Shown one piece after another: positions 30,952 through 39,527 of a stretch of DNA of 64,000 nt. The first letter of the stretch is position 1, and each line of letters starts with the position of its first letter. Location: NCBI GenBank assembly GCA_002398365.1, contig DGYK01000053.1, positions 4,785 to 68,784 of the forward strand, read 5' to 3'. The translations under genes were made by a program, and so were the position numbers. The DNA is from Flammeovirgaceae bacterium UBA5008. Lineage in GTDB: Bacteria > Bacteroidota > Bacteroidia > Cytophagales > Cyclobacteriaceae. The notes under the pieces were generated by a model, which did not search any database, was not told the DNA's origin, and was given only the letters and a program-made list of their open reading frames with translations.

Positions 30952-33351
30952 ATGAAATCAATTTTAACTATCTGTATATCAGTACTATTAACTACCTATT
31001 TTGCCCCGAACGCATTCGCGCAAGCGGGAAAAATAGAAGGCATCATCACCACAACAGATGGTCAACCACTTCCTTCTGTTAATGTATATATCAAAGAAAT
31101 GGGTGTGGGTACGGTTACAGATAGTGAGGGAAAATTTACTTTACCATCGATTCAGCCAGGGGTTTACCTAATCGTAGCTTCTTCTGTAGGATTCACCGCC
31201 CTTCAAAGTCAAATCACCGTAAAGGAGAACGAATCCACAACGGTTCGCTGGCAGCTGACTGAAAGTACCCATGAGTTAGATGAGGTCACTATTTATAATT
31301 CACGAAGTCTCAACGAACAGACTTCAACTATTTCGAAATCCAATATTCGTGCCTTTGATTTACCACAAAGCGTAACGACCATTTCAAAGGAGATTTTAGT
31401 GCAACAGCAAACCCTGCGATTGTCAGATGCTTTGAGAAATGTAAACGGACTTTACGTGATGGGGACTACCGGTGGCACGCAAGAGGAATTGGCAGGACGT
31501 GGATTTGCATACAACTCAAATAACACATTTAAAAACGGAGCACGCTTTAATAATGGTCTTTTGCCGGAGATGAGTTCACTGGAGCGGGTAGAAGTTATGA
31601 AAGGCAGCAATGCTATTTTATTTGGAAACGTAGCAGCAGGAGGTGTCATTAACTTAGTAACCAAGAAACCGCTTTTTGAAAAAGGCGGAGAAGTTTCTCT
31701 TCGTGTAGGTAGCTTCGGATTTTATAAACCTAGTATCGATTTATATGGACCATTGGATAGCAATAACAAGTTTGCTTATCGGATCAACACAACGTATGAA
31801 AGTGCCAACAGCTTTCGCGATGAGGTGAAATCGAAACGCTTCTACATCAACCCTTCTTTTTTGTTGAAGTTGAGTGCTAAAACAGATGTGTTAGTAGAGG
31901 CAGATTATTTAGAGGACAACCGTACGCTCGACTATGGAACAGGTGCCATCAATTACACCATAACTAATATTCCGAGAAACCGATTTCTCGGAGCCAAGTG
32001 GTCGTATTTTTCGGCTACGCAAAAAAGTCTTACCGTTACAGTCAATCATCAACTTGCCGCAGATTGGAAATTGCGTGTGATGGTAGCCGGACAAGATTAT
32101 GGCACTGACTTGTTTGGCACCACTCGCCCGAATGCCAACAATCAATTTATCAAGACAGACGGAAAATGGATTCGGGGTTTGCAGCGCAGTGAAGTGGCAG
32201 AAAACTATTTGGTAGCCCAAGCCGATTTGACGGGGCAGTTTAAAACCGGAAAAATTCAACACACCCTTCTAGTTGGTGTAGATGCGGATGGTTATAACAC
32301 GCAAACTACTGCATACAACAATTTGGCAAAGTATGACTCAATCAACGTTTTTAATCTCGAAACCTTTAAACAACGCAATGATATCCCTGAGCTCACTAAA
32401 CGCACATTAACGAAAAACCCAACACAACGAGTGGGCGTGTATGTTCAGGACTTGGTTGCCCTTACTACCCAACTTAAACTTTTGGTAGGCGCACGTTACA
32501 GTTACCTCGATCGTCAAAATGAAGTGTATACCTACCCTTCCGGATCGGCCGCAGCCAGCACAGTAAAAACGAATAATTATGATGGAGCTATTACGCCACG
32601 CTTCGGACTGGTGTATCAGCCAATCTCCACCACTTCGCTTTTTGCGAGTTATGCCAACTCATTTAATTTAAATTCCGGCATTGATATCAACAGCAATCCT
32701 TTGCCGCCTTCGTTTATCGATCAATATGAGATAGGAGCGAAGAATGAGTTGTTGAAAGGATTGCTTTCTGCGAATGTAACCGTCTACCAAATTGTAAACA
32801 GCAACTTTACGCAAGCTGTAATTATACCGACAGGGAATCCAAATAATATTCCTGCTAATTCACAAGAATTAGCGGGCGAAGTTACGAGCAAAGGAATTGA
32901 GATAGATGTTATGACGAAGGCATACCGAGGTTTTTCTGTGATTACCGGTTACAGTTACAATGAAACACGTTACACGCGTAGTAATATTTTTATTGAAGGA
33001 TCTTTATTGCGTTACAATCCGCAGCACACGGCCAACATGAGCATTTACTATCAACTGCCTGCGCAGTCGCGGTGGAGGAATTTTAATGCAGGAATTACTT
33101 TCTTCTATACAGGCGATCGTGTAGCAGGTCGATCTACCCGACTCACCATTCCCAACGATGCTTTTAAATTAATGCCCATACCAAATTTCACCCAAGTAGA
33201 TGCTACGTTGGGATATGTTCATCAAAAGGTATCGGTGCGCCTGCGGGTTTCAAATCTGTTTGATACGCTCAGTTACTACGTGCATGATGATAACAGCGTA
33301 AATCCCATAGCCCCTCGGATGGCTTCGATCAATTTTGGATTTAAACTGTAG
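30952..33351 (+). CDS. TonB-dependent siderophore-type receptor with CarboxypepD_reg-like domain
   Basis: A 799-residue outer-membrane receptor. The signal peptide ends NAFAQA (about residue 24). A carboxypeptidase-regulatory-like beta-sandwich follows (25-110: GIITTTDGQPLPSVNVYIKEMGVGTVTDSEGKF, positions about 31-63). Next come the plug (about 125-255, with TonB-box-proximal SKSNIRAFDLPQSVTTISKE and VMKGSNAILFGNVAAGGVINLVTKKP, positions 217-242) and a 22-strand barrel ending INFGFKL. The plug style DLPQSVTTISKEIL is that of FhuA/FpvA-type siderophore receptors. The ATG at 30952 is chosen over one at 30919 because it begins the signal peptide. Confidence 0.92.
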   Translation: MKSILTICISVLLTTYFAPNAFAQAGKIEGIITTTDGQPLPSVNVYIKEMGVGTVTDSEGKFTLPSIQPGVYLIVASSVGFTALQSQITVKENESTTVRWQLTESTHELDEVTIYNSRSLNEQTSTISKSNIRAFDLPQSVTTISKEILVQQQTLRLSDALRNVNGLYVMGTTGGTQEELAGRGFAYNSNNTFKNGARFNNGLLPEMSSLERVEVMKGSNAILFGNVAAGGVINLVTKKPLFEKGGEVSLRVGSFGFYKPSIDLYGPLDSNNKFAYRINTTYESANSFRDEVKSKRFYINPSFLLKLSAKTDVLVEADYLEDNRTLDYGTGAINYTITNIPRNRFLGAKWSYFSATQKSLTVTVNHQLAADWKLRVMVAGQDYGTDLFGTTRPNANNQFIKTDGKWIRGLQRSEVAENYLVAQADLTGQFKTGKIQHTLLVGVDADGYNTQTTAYNNLAKYDSINVFNLETFKQRNDIPELTKRTLTKNPTQRVGVYVQDLVALTTQLKLLVGARYSYLDRQNEVYTYPSGSAAASTVKTNNYDGAITPRFGLVYQPISTTSLFASYANSFNLNSGIDINSNPLPPSFIDQYEIGAKNELLKGLLSANVTVYQIVNSNFTQAVIIPTGNPNNIPANSQELAGEVTSKGIEIDVMTKAYRGFSVITGYSYNETRYTRSNIFIEGSLLRYNPQHTANMSIYYQLPAQSRWRNFNAGITFFYTGDRVAGRSTRLTIPNDAFKLMPIPNFTQVDATLGYVHQKVSVRLRVSNLFDTLSYYVHDDNSVNPIAPRMASINFGFKL

Positions 33352-33356
33352 AAAAG

Positions 33357-33399
33357 AAAGCCGCTAAGTGAATCAAATTAGATTTTACTTAGCGGCTTT
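33357..33399. terminator. bidirectional terminator between TonB receptor and alanine dehydrogenase
   Basis: AAAGCCGCTAAGT (33357-33369) pairs perfectly with ACTTAGCGGCTTT (33387-33399), a 13-bp stem. Flanking A and T runs let it work from both strands, which suits its place between two convergent genes. Confidence 0.88.
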
Positions 33400-33420
33400 A
33401 GTTATCTTAATGAGATACAA

Positions 33421-34536
33421 TTATCCCAAAAACTCTTTCACATCCGTGTAAGAAAGATTGAAAGCATCGGATACTGCTTTATAAACAATTTTGCCATTAA
33501 TCACATTCAAGCCCTTTTTCAAATCCTGATTTTCATTACATGCCTTCTTCCAACCTTGTGTAGCAAGCTTAATAGCATAAGGAAGTGTTGCGTTTGTCAA
33601 CGCGAGAGTAGAAGTATATGGAACAGCACCCGGCATGTTCGCTACACAATAGTGAACCACATCGTCTATAATGTAAGTAGGATCTTCGTGAGTAGTGGGG
33701 CGGCAAGTTTCAATACAACCACCTTGATCTACGGCTACATCCACAAGCACCGTTCCTGGGCGCATCGTTTTCAGCATATCACGCGTGATCAACTTGGGAG
33801 CTTTTGCACCTGGAATCAACACACCACCAATAATTAAGTCGTGTGTTTTTACTAAGTCTCTCAACACATAATCATTCGACACCATGGTGTGCACATTCTT
33901 TGGCATCACATCATCCAAGTAGCGAAGGCGATTGATGTTTACATCAGTAATGATTACATCAGCACCCATTCCGGCAGCCATCTTTGCTGCGTTCGTTCCA
34001 ACCACACCACCACCTAAAATCAAAACTTTCGCTGGCATTACCCCTGGTACACCACCCAGTAAAATTCCACGACCTTTTAATGGTTTCTCTAAATATTTGG
34101 CACCTTCTTGAATCGACATGCGTCCTGCAACTTCACTCATCGGAACGAGAAGCGGTAAGCTGCCATCCAATCTTTCCACAGTTTCATACGCTAAACAAAT
34201 GGCACCTGTTTTTACCATGGCATGTACCAATGGTTCGTGCGAAGCAAAGTGAAAATAGGTAAATACCAATTGATCTTTTTTAATCAAACCATATTCTTGC
34301 TCAATGGGCTCTTTTACTTTGATAATCATTTCAGCAATAGCAAAGACTTCTTGAGCGGTTGCTAAAATCTGAGCACCAGCACCCTTATATTCTTCGTCAC
34401 TAAATCCACTCCCTACTCCGGCAGATGATTGAACATATACGGTATTACCTCTACGAGTCAATTCTTGCGCACCGGCTGGGGTTAGCGCTACACGATTTTC
34501 GTTGTTTTTAATTTCTTTGGGAACTCCTATGATCAT
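33421..34536 (-). CDS. ald: alanine dehydrogenase
   Basis: A 371-residue NAD-dependent L-alanine dehydrogenase, which interconverts L-alanine with pyruvate and ammonium. The N-terminus MIIGVPKEIKNNENRVALTP is the family start, with Arg15. Substrate/catalytic residues Lys75 (KVKEP) and His96 (YFHFAS) fall at the family's usual numbers. The NAD fold shows as VLILGGGVVGTNAAKMAAGMGADV (about 168-191). The start is taken at 34536 because the upstream in-frame extension to 34623 is unrelated to the family. The gene is divergent from a small GGCT-fold protein. Confidence 0.96.
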   Translation of the reverse strand: MIIGVPKEIKNNENRVALTPAGAQELTRRGNTVYVQSSAGVGSGFSDEEYKGAGAQILATAQEVFAIAEMIIKVKEPIEQEYGLIKKDQLVFTYFHFASHEPLVHAMVKTGAICLAYETVERLDGSLPLLVPMSEVAGRMSIQEGAKYLEKPLKGRGILLGGVPGVMPAKVLILGGGVVGTNAAKMAAGMGADVIITDVNINRLRYLDDVMPKNVHTMVSNDYVLRDLVKTHDLIIGGVLIPGAKAPKLITRDMLKTMRPGTVLVDVAVDQGGCIETCRPTTHEDPTYIIDDVVHYCVANMPGAVPYTSTLALTNATLPYAIKLATQGWKKACNENQDLKKGLNVINGKIVYKAVSDAFNLSYTDVKEFLG

Positions 34537-34583
34537 ATAAGTGGTATTAAAATGTTCTTTTTTAGTTTTTTCAAACGAGTGCG

Positions 34584-34591
34584 CAAATATA
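34584..34591 (-). promoter_or_regulatory. candidate -7 element of ald
   Basis: Minus-strand TATATTTG matches TAnnTTTG and lies 48 bases upstream of the ald start. The matching -33 TTTG is not clear, so this is a moderate call. Confidence 0.45.
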
Positions 34592-34672
34592 AAGGTATTT
34601 GCTGAATAAGGAGATGAAACCATGATCCCATCAGAAAGTTGTTCGCTTTCCAGCGGATTTGTATCTTTTCGA

Positions 34673-35038
34673 ATGCTGAATACAAATGTTTATGCGTTTT
34701 ACGGTTCCCTCCGAAGAGGGCTAGCCAACTATGAAAAATTCAAACCGCATTTAAAATATCTTTATAGCGTATGGATCAAAGGGTTTCAATTGTATTCCCT
34801 GGGCGATTTTCCATTTGCATTTCGCACACACAATCCTTCTGATTTAATTTTAGTCGAAGTTTTTGAAGTAACTGATTCGAACGTAAAACAACAGATTGAT
34901 GAACTGGAATTCAATTATGGTTACCATATTGAACAAGTTGTGATAGACGAACAGTCGGTAAATATTTATTTATTCAAAAACAGGGCAAATTATCCATTGG
35001 TAGTTGGAGGTGATTGGGTGAAATTCTTTCGTGGATAG
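34673..35038 (+). CDS. gamma-glutamylcyclotransferase-like protein (GGCT fold)
   Basis: A 121-residue protein with the GGCT/AIG2 fold. The N-terminal VYAFYGSLRRGLANY holds the substrate loop Y-G-S-L-R-R-G, and the FEVTDSNVKQQIDELEFNYGY stretch (about residues 64-84) carries the usual acidic/aromatic residues of the family. Members cleave gamma-glutamyl amines to 5-oxoproline or have related activities. The substrate here is unknown. The start is the ATG at 34673 (MLNTNVYAFYGS), not the upstream one at 34622, whose extra residues are not family-like. Confidence 0.82.
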   Translation: MLNTNVYAFYGSLRRGLANYEKFKPHLKYLYSVWIKGFQLYSLGDFPFAFRTHNPSDLILVEVFEVTDSNVKQQIDELEFNYGYHIEQVVIDEQSVNIYLFKNRANYPLVVGGDWVKFFRG

Positions 35039-35126
35039 AATCATTGCCGCTATTTTATTTGGAGTTTTTTTTCTTCTTTGAACACTGAAAGGTTTTTCTC
35101 TACTTTGAATTACTAACCGCACACGA

Positions 35127-37529
35127 TTGAGCCAGACTAAAACAGACTTCCCGATGGTTTCAGCAAAGAAAGCCGCTGAGATTTTGGCCGATTACCGATT
35201 GGCTTGCGAAAGCCGCGAAGCCAGCTTGCTCGGCCGAAAAGAAGTATTCATGGGCAAAGCTAAGTTTGGCATCTTTGGAGATGGCAAAGAGCTGGCTCAA
35301 ATTGCTATGGCAAAAGTTTTTCGTAAGGGCGATCATCGTGCCGGCTATTATCGCGATCAAACTTTCATGCTCGCCATTGGTGAAATGACACTTCACCACT
35401 ATTTCGCACAATTGTACGCGCACACCGATGTAGAAGCCGATCCTGCTTCTGCCGGTCGTTTGATGAACGGCCACTTTGCAACACGCATGCTCGATGAGAA
35501 AGGCGGATTAAAAAATATAGCGGAATTAAAAAATAGCAGTGCCGATATTTCACCCACCGCAGCTCAGATGCCTCGGTTGGTAGGATTGGCTTACGCTTCT
35601 AAACTTTTTAGAAATAATCAAGGCCTTCACCCATATACGGATTTAAGCAATCAGGGAAACGAAATTGCTTTTGGAACGATTGGCAATGCTTCTACTTCAG
35701 AAGGAATGTTTTTTGAGGCAATCAACGCGGCCGGTGTTTTGCAAGTACCGATGTTGATTTCTGTTTGGGATGATGAATACGGTATTTCCGTTCCGAAAGA
35801 ATACCAAACTACAAAAGGAAGTATATCCAAGATTCTGGCAGGTTTCCAACGAAACAAAGACGGGAAAGGCTACGAGATAATTACAGTCCGCGGCTGGAAT
35901 TACGAGGAACTCTGCAGTGCGTATGAAAAGGCAGAAAAAATTTGTCGAGAGGAACATGTGCCGGTTTTAGTGCACGTGGTTGAAATGACACAACCGCAAG
36001 GTCACTCTACTTCCGGATCACACGAGCGCTACAAATCAAAAGAACGATTGGCGTGGGAAACCGAATTTGATTGCATTCGCAAAATGCGCGAGTGGATTAT
36101 CAATCAAAATATTTCATCTGCCGATGAGTTAGATGATGTAGAAAAGGCGGCCAAAGCAACCGCTAAGAGAATTAAAGATCAATCCTGGAAGCGATTCAAT
36201 GAAGGCATACAGCGTGATCAGCAAGAGTTGGTCATTCATTTAGAACAAGCTGTCGCACAATACAGCGAGTTGAAAAATATTCTCGATGTGTTGAATAAAA
36301 CGATCAACCCTTTGCGCTACGATGCAATCAAAGCAGCTAAGGCAGCCTTACGTTTTTTAATTGGCAAAGAATGTAATGTGAAAGATCGGTTGATTGAATG
36401 GGTGAAAAGAACGGCCGTTGAAAACGAAGACCGGTATAGTTCTCATTTGCACAGCCAGTCAGAATGGTCAGCTCTTAACGTATCAGCAATTGCACCGATT
36501 TATTCTGATAATGCCATGTTGGTTGATGGTCGCGAAGTGTTGCGAGCTTGCTTTGCGGAAGCACTGCAGCGTGACCCGCGTGTATTGGCATTTGGTGAAG
36601 ATGTTGGAAGAATCGGAGATGTGAATCAAGGCTTTGCCGGGCTGCAAGAGAAATTTGGAGAATTGCGTGTGACTGACACCGGAATACGCGAGTGTACCAT
36701 TGTAGGGCAGGGGATAGGTTTGGCTTTGCGCGGACTTCGTCCGATTGCTGAAGTACAATATTTGGATTACCTGCTTTACGCGATACAGATTTTAAGTGAC
36801 GATTTAGCCAACTTACAATACCGCACCAAAGGCGGACAAAAGGCTCCTTTGATTGTGCGTACGCGCGGCCATCGCTTGGAAGGTGTATGGCATGCCGGTT
36901 CGCCTATGGGCATGATTTTACATAGCCTGCGAGGCATGTTTGTTTTGGTGCCTCGTAACATGGTGCAAGCTGCAGGATTTTATAACACCCTTTTGAAATC
37001 AGATGACCCTGCGTTGATCATTGAGTGTTTAAATGGTTACCGCCTGAAAGAAAAATTACCGGATAACATTGGTGAGTTCACAGTTCCATTGGGTGTACCC
37101 GAAATATTGAAAGAAGGCAATGACGTGACCATTGTTACCTATGGCTCGATGTGCCGGGTGGTGATGGAAGGAGTCGCTGAATTGGAAGAGAAAGGAATTT
37201 CGTGCGAAGTGATTGATGTACAAACCTTATTGCCATTCGATCGCCACCATATCATTGTAGAATCTTTGAAGAAAACCAATCGAATTGTTTTTGCCGATGA
37301 AGATGTGCCCGGTGGTGCAACTGCATTTATGATGCAACAAGTATTGGAAGTGCAGAAAGGGTATCAATACTTGGATTCAAAACCGCTGACAATCACCGGT
37401 AAAGAGCATCGTCCTGCTTATGGATCAGATGGAGATTATTTTTCAAAACCGAATCCGGAAGAAATCTTCGATCAGATTTATGCATTAATGCGAGAAACAA
37501 GCCCAGAGCGTTTTCCGGAAGTTTATTAG
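35127..37529 (+). CDS. fused alpha/beta 2-oxoacid dehydrogenase E1 (branched-chain type)
   Basis: This 800-residue enzyme joins E1 alpha (about 1-380) and E1 beta (about 455-800) subunits into one chain. E1 alpha carries the thiamine diphosphate region GNASTSEG (186-193) and WDDEYGIS (214-221). E1 beta begins near LVDGREVLRACFAEAL and contains the GEDVGRIGDVNQGF stretch. The complex decarboxylates branched-chain 2-oxoacids and feeds branched fatty acid synthesis. The fusion and the GNASTSEG variant (GDGATSEG in most E1 alphas) are usual in Bacteroidota. The start is TTG at 35127 (MSQTKTD); an in-frame ATG at 35154 (MVSAKK) is the alternative. Confidence 0.93.
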   Translation: MSQTKTDFPMVSAKKAAEILADYRLACESREASLLGRKEVFMGKAKFGIFGDGKELAQIAMAKVFRKGDHRAGYYRDQTFMLAIGEMTLHHYFAQLYAHTDVEADPASAGRLMNGHFATRMLDEKGGLKNIAELKNSSADISPTAAQMPRLVGLAYASKLFRNNQGLHPYTDLSNQGNEIAFGTIGNASTSEGMFFEAINAAGVLQVPMLISVWDDEYGISVPKEYQTTKGSISKILAGFQRNKDGKGYEIITVRGWNYEELCSAYEKAEKICREEHVPVLVHVVEMTQPQGHSTSGSHERYKSKERLAWETEFDCIRKMREWIINQNISSADELDDVEKAAKATAKRIKDQSWKRFNEGIQRDQQELVIHLEQAVAQYSELKNILDVLNKTINPLRYDAIKAAKAALRFLIGKECNVKDRLIEWVKRTAVENEDRYSSHLHSQSEWSALNVSAIAPIYSDNAMLVDGREVLRACFAEALQRDPRVLAFGEDVGRIGDVNQGFAGLQEKFGELRVTDTGIRECTIVGQGIGLALRGLRPIAEVQYLDYLLYAIQILSDDLANLQYRTKGGQKAPLIVRTRGHRLEGVWHAGSPMGMILHSLRGMFVLVPRNMVQAAGFYNTLLKSDDPALIIECLNGYRLKEKLPDNIGEFTVPLGVPEILKEGNDVTIVTYGSMCRVVMEGVAELEEKGISCEVIDVQTLLPFDRHHIIVESLKKTNRIVFADEDVPGGATAFMMQQVLEVQKGYQYLDSKPLTITGKEHRPAYGSDGDYFSKPNPEEIFDQIYALMRETSPERFPEVY

Positions 37530-37537
37530 CAAGAAAT

Positions 37538-38299
37538 TTATCTCAAAATTGAGGCCAGCGTGAAATCCTTGGTCGTTACGACATTACTCTTTTGCAGTGC
37601 CCTGTCTTGTATGGAGATTTTGAGTTGCATGGTCTTGGTGCCAAACTGTAGATCGAATGCTGCACCTTTTAAGGAATAAGTTAATTTCCCATCTAATGGA
37701 GATTTTTTGCCTAGGTCTTTCGATAAAATAGGAAAACGACCATCATACCCAACGATGGAGCAATTCGGATATTTGAAAACAAGGGAAGGATCGAAAAGGG
37801 TATAAGTGCCGTCATTATTTTTGGTGTAGAAGTCAACAAAAATGTTGTAGTAGTTTGGATTAAAAATAACAAAGAGCGTATCGGTCACCACATTGTTAGA
37901 ATTTCTGATCACTTCCCAATTGGTGCAATTATAGGGAGTCACAAAATCGTATGTGCTCAAAGGCAAGGGAGTGGTACCATCTTGTAAGTCAATTAGAAAT
38001 GTAGGATTCTCGCGCTTAAATTTATAATTCACTACGTTATCTCCAACTCCGGTTCTGTATCTGTATTTGTAAGCGAACTTAAAAACATTGTTGTCTGCAT
38101 CACTAAGGCCTAAGTCGCCATCTCCATCTTTAAATTTAAGTGCAACTACAATCGAATCCCCTGCATCGCCTCGCCCGTAATAGAGATCATCATTCAAAAT
38201 TTCGATTTGCGGAACGATGGGGTAGGTAGGGGTTTCAAAACACGCATTCAATCCTACCATTAGTAATACCGCTCCAAGAATGTTTCTGATCAACTTCAT
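37538..38299 (-). CDS. putative lipoprotein of unknown function
   Basis: A 253-residue exported protein with a lipobox (signal MKLIRNILGAVLLMVGLNAC, Cys20), then a region rich in Asp/Gly/Asn/Tyr. DGDGDLGLSDADNN near residue 59 resembles a calcium-binding loop. The rest is predicted beta-rich with conserved aromatic pairs. I know no specific function; it looks like the surface lipoproteins common in Bacteroidota. It is convergent with the E1 gene (8-base gap) and divergent from the LuxE-like gene. Confidence 0.75.
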   Translation of the reverse strand: MKLIRNILGAVLLMVGLNACFETPTYPIVPQIEILNDDLYYGRGDAGDSIVVALKFKDGDGDLGLSDADNNVFKFAYKYRYRTGVGDNVVNYKFKRENPTFLIDLQDGTTPLPLSTYDFVTPYNCTNWEVIRNSNNVVTDTLFVIFNPNYYNIFVDFYTKNNDGTYTLFDPSLVFKYPNCSIVGYDGRFPILSKDLGKKSPLDGKLTYSLKGAAFDLQFGTKTMQLKISIQDRALQKSNVVTTKDFTLASILR

Positions 38300-38308
38300 T
38301 TTCTAACT

Positions 38309-39316
38309 TTGTGTAAACAAATTCCTTTGAACTTTACGCAACGCTTTCTATCTCAGCTCCCTCACGTTAACGAAGGCAACTTTGAAGATATTGCATTGTC
38401 TCTTTTTCACTACCAATCCATCCATAATACCATCTACCGAACTTTTATTGAGACTTTAGGTCTTCAGTCATCAAAGATAACATCAATTGATCAAATCCCT
38501 TTTTTGCCAATAGAGTTTTTTAAAAGTCAAACCATCGTTACGGATAACGAACCGGTGGAGGCGGTGTTTACAAGCAGCGGGACTACTGGAATGACTACCA
38601 GTCGACATCCCGTAAGGGACTTGGCATTCTATTTGAAAAACGCTCAAACCATCTTTGAAAGGTATTTTGGCAGCCTTGAAAACTACCATTTTTTTGCGCT
38701 GCTTCCTTCCTACCTGGAGCGTCAAGGTTCGTCTCTAATAGCGATGATGGACTATTTTATCCGCGAAAGCAAATCACCCTATTCCGGATTTTATCTTCAT
38801 AATTATCAGGAGTTGGTGAGCCATATTCAGGTTGCTAAAGAATCAGGCCGGAAGGTTATTTTATGGGGTGTTTCTTTTGCTTTGATTGATTTAGCGGAAG
38901 GTTTTGAATTGGATTTGAAGGATGCCATTGTGATTGAAACCGGTGGTATGAAGGGAAGGCGGAAAGAGATGATACGCGAAGAATTGCACGAATTGCTATG
39001 CAGTCGATTTAAGGTGAGTCAGATTGGATCTGAATATGGAATGACAGAGCTCTTATCGCAGGCATATTCGATGGGAAATGGAATTTACCAATCCCCTCCC
39101 TGGATGAAAATTCTTATCCGGGACATTAATGACCCCTTTGAAATGCTGAAAAAAGGTAAAACAGGTGGAATTAATGTGATTGATTTGGCAAATGCCCACT
39201 CCTGCGCATTTATTGAAACCCAGGATTTAGGAAAGTGGGTACAAGAAGGTTACTTTGAGGTACTTGGAAGGATCGATAACAGCGATTTGAGGGGTTGCAA
39301 CCTTCTTGTCGGTTGA
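38309..39316 (+). CDS. LuxE-like acyl-protein synthetase (acyl transferase family)
   Basis: A 335-residue protein of the LuxE/acyl-protein synthetase family in the ANL adenylate-forming group. The AMP-binding signature is TSSGTTGMTTSRHPV (about 89-103), with a conserved YGMTEL (residues around 246) in the C-terminal half. LuxE activates a fatty acid as acyl-AMP and forms an acyl-enzyme, but no lux genes are near. In Bacteroidota such genes are found without luminescence and may supply fatty acids to another acyl pathway. The TTG at 38309 is chosen as start; a second TTG at 38327 (MNFTQRFL) is possible. A TAACTTTG -7 match lies at 38304-38311, overlapping the start. Confidence 0.82.
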   Translation: MCKQIPLNFTQRFLSQLPHVNEGNFEDIALSLFHYQSIHNTIYRTFIETLGLQSSKITSIDQIPFLPIEFFKSQTIVTDNEPVEAVFTSSGTTGMTTSRHPVRDLAFYLKNAQTIFERYFGSLENYHFFALLPSYLERQGSSLIAMMDYFIRESKSPYSGFYLHNYQELVSHIQVAKESGRKVILWGVSFALIDLAEGFELDLKDAIVIETGGMKGRRKEMIREELHELLCSRFKVSQIGSEYGMTELLSQAYSMGNGIYQSPPWMKILIRDINDPFEMLKKGKTGGINVIDLANAHSCAFIETQDLGKWVQEGYFEVLGRIDNSDLRGCNLLVG

Positions 39317-39355
39317 CCTTTTAAGTCGCCTAATGGCACTTTAAGGCAGTTTAAA

Positions 39356-39386
39356 TTTGTTTCGTTCGAAAAGATTAATATTTTTG
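39356..39386 (+). promoter_or_regulatory. consensus Bacteroidota promoter of the small lipoprotein gene
   Basis: TTTG at 39356-39359, then exactly 19 bases, then TATTTTTG (TAnnTTTG) at 39379-39386. This is the textbook housekeeping promoter layout of Bacteroidota. The predicted start is about 39392, giving a leader of about 16 bases before the ATG at 39408. Confidence 0.8.
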
Positions 39387-39407
39387 ACAGTCCAAAGCCA
39401 CTATTTT

Positions 39408-39527
39408 ATGAAAAGAATTTTAGCATTTCTAGTACTTGTTTCTTTGTTGACTGCCTGCAGCCAATACACTTGTCCTACTTATAGCAAGAAGGATGTGAAG
39501 AAATCTGTACCTCAGAACAGAATCTAA
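39408..39527 (+). CDS. 39-residue lipoprotein
   Basis: A very short gene with a textbook lipobox: MKRILAFLVLVSLLTACSQY, Cys17 after LTA. The mature part is only about 23 residues, ending SVPQNRI. It has the best promoter in the window directly upstream, so it is likely expressed strongly. Its last four bases overlap the end of the convergent NtrC-type gene. Similar tiny lipoproteins occur in Bacteroidota; the function is unknown. A chance open frame is unlikely given the signal peptide, lipobox and promoter together. Confidence 0.75.
   Translation: MKRILAFLVLVSLLTACSQYTCPTYSKKDVKKSVPQNRI

Noticed and set aside
34537..34623. N-terminal extension of alanine dehydrogenase
   Set aside because: Lys75 and His96 take their family numbers only with the start at 34536, and the extension covers the likely promoter.
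38304..38311. TAACTTTG as a promoter for the LuxE-like gene
   Set aside because: It overlaps the TTG start codon itself and the -33 partner is poor. It would only work if translation starts at 38327, so it is noted but not annotated.
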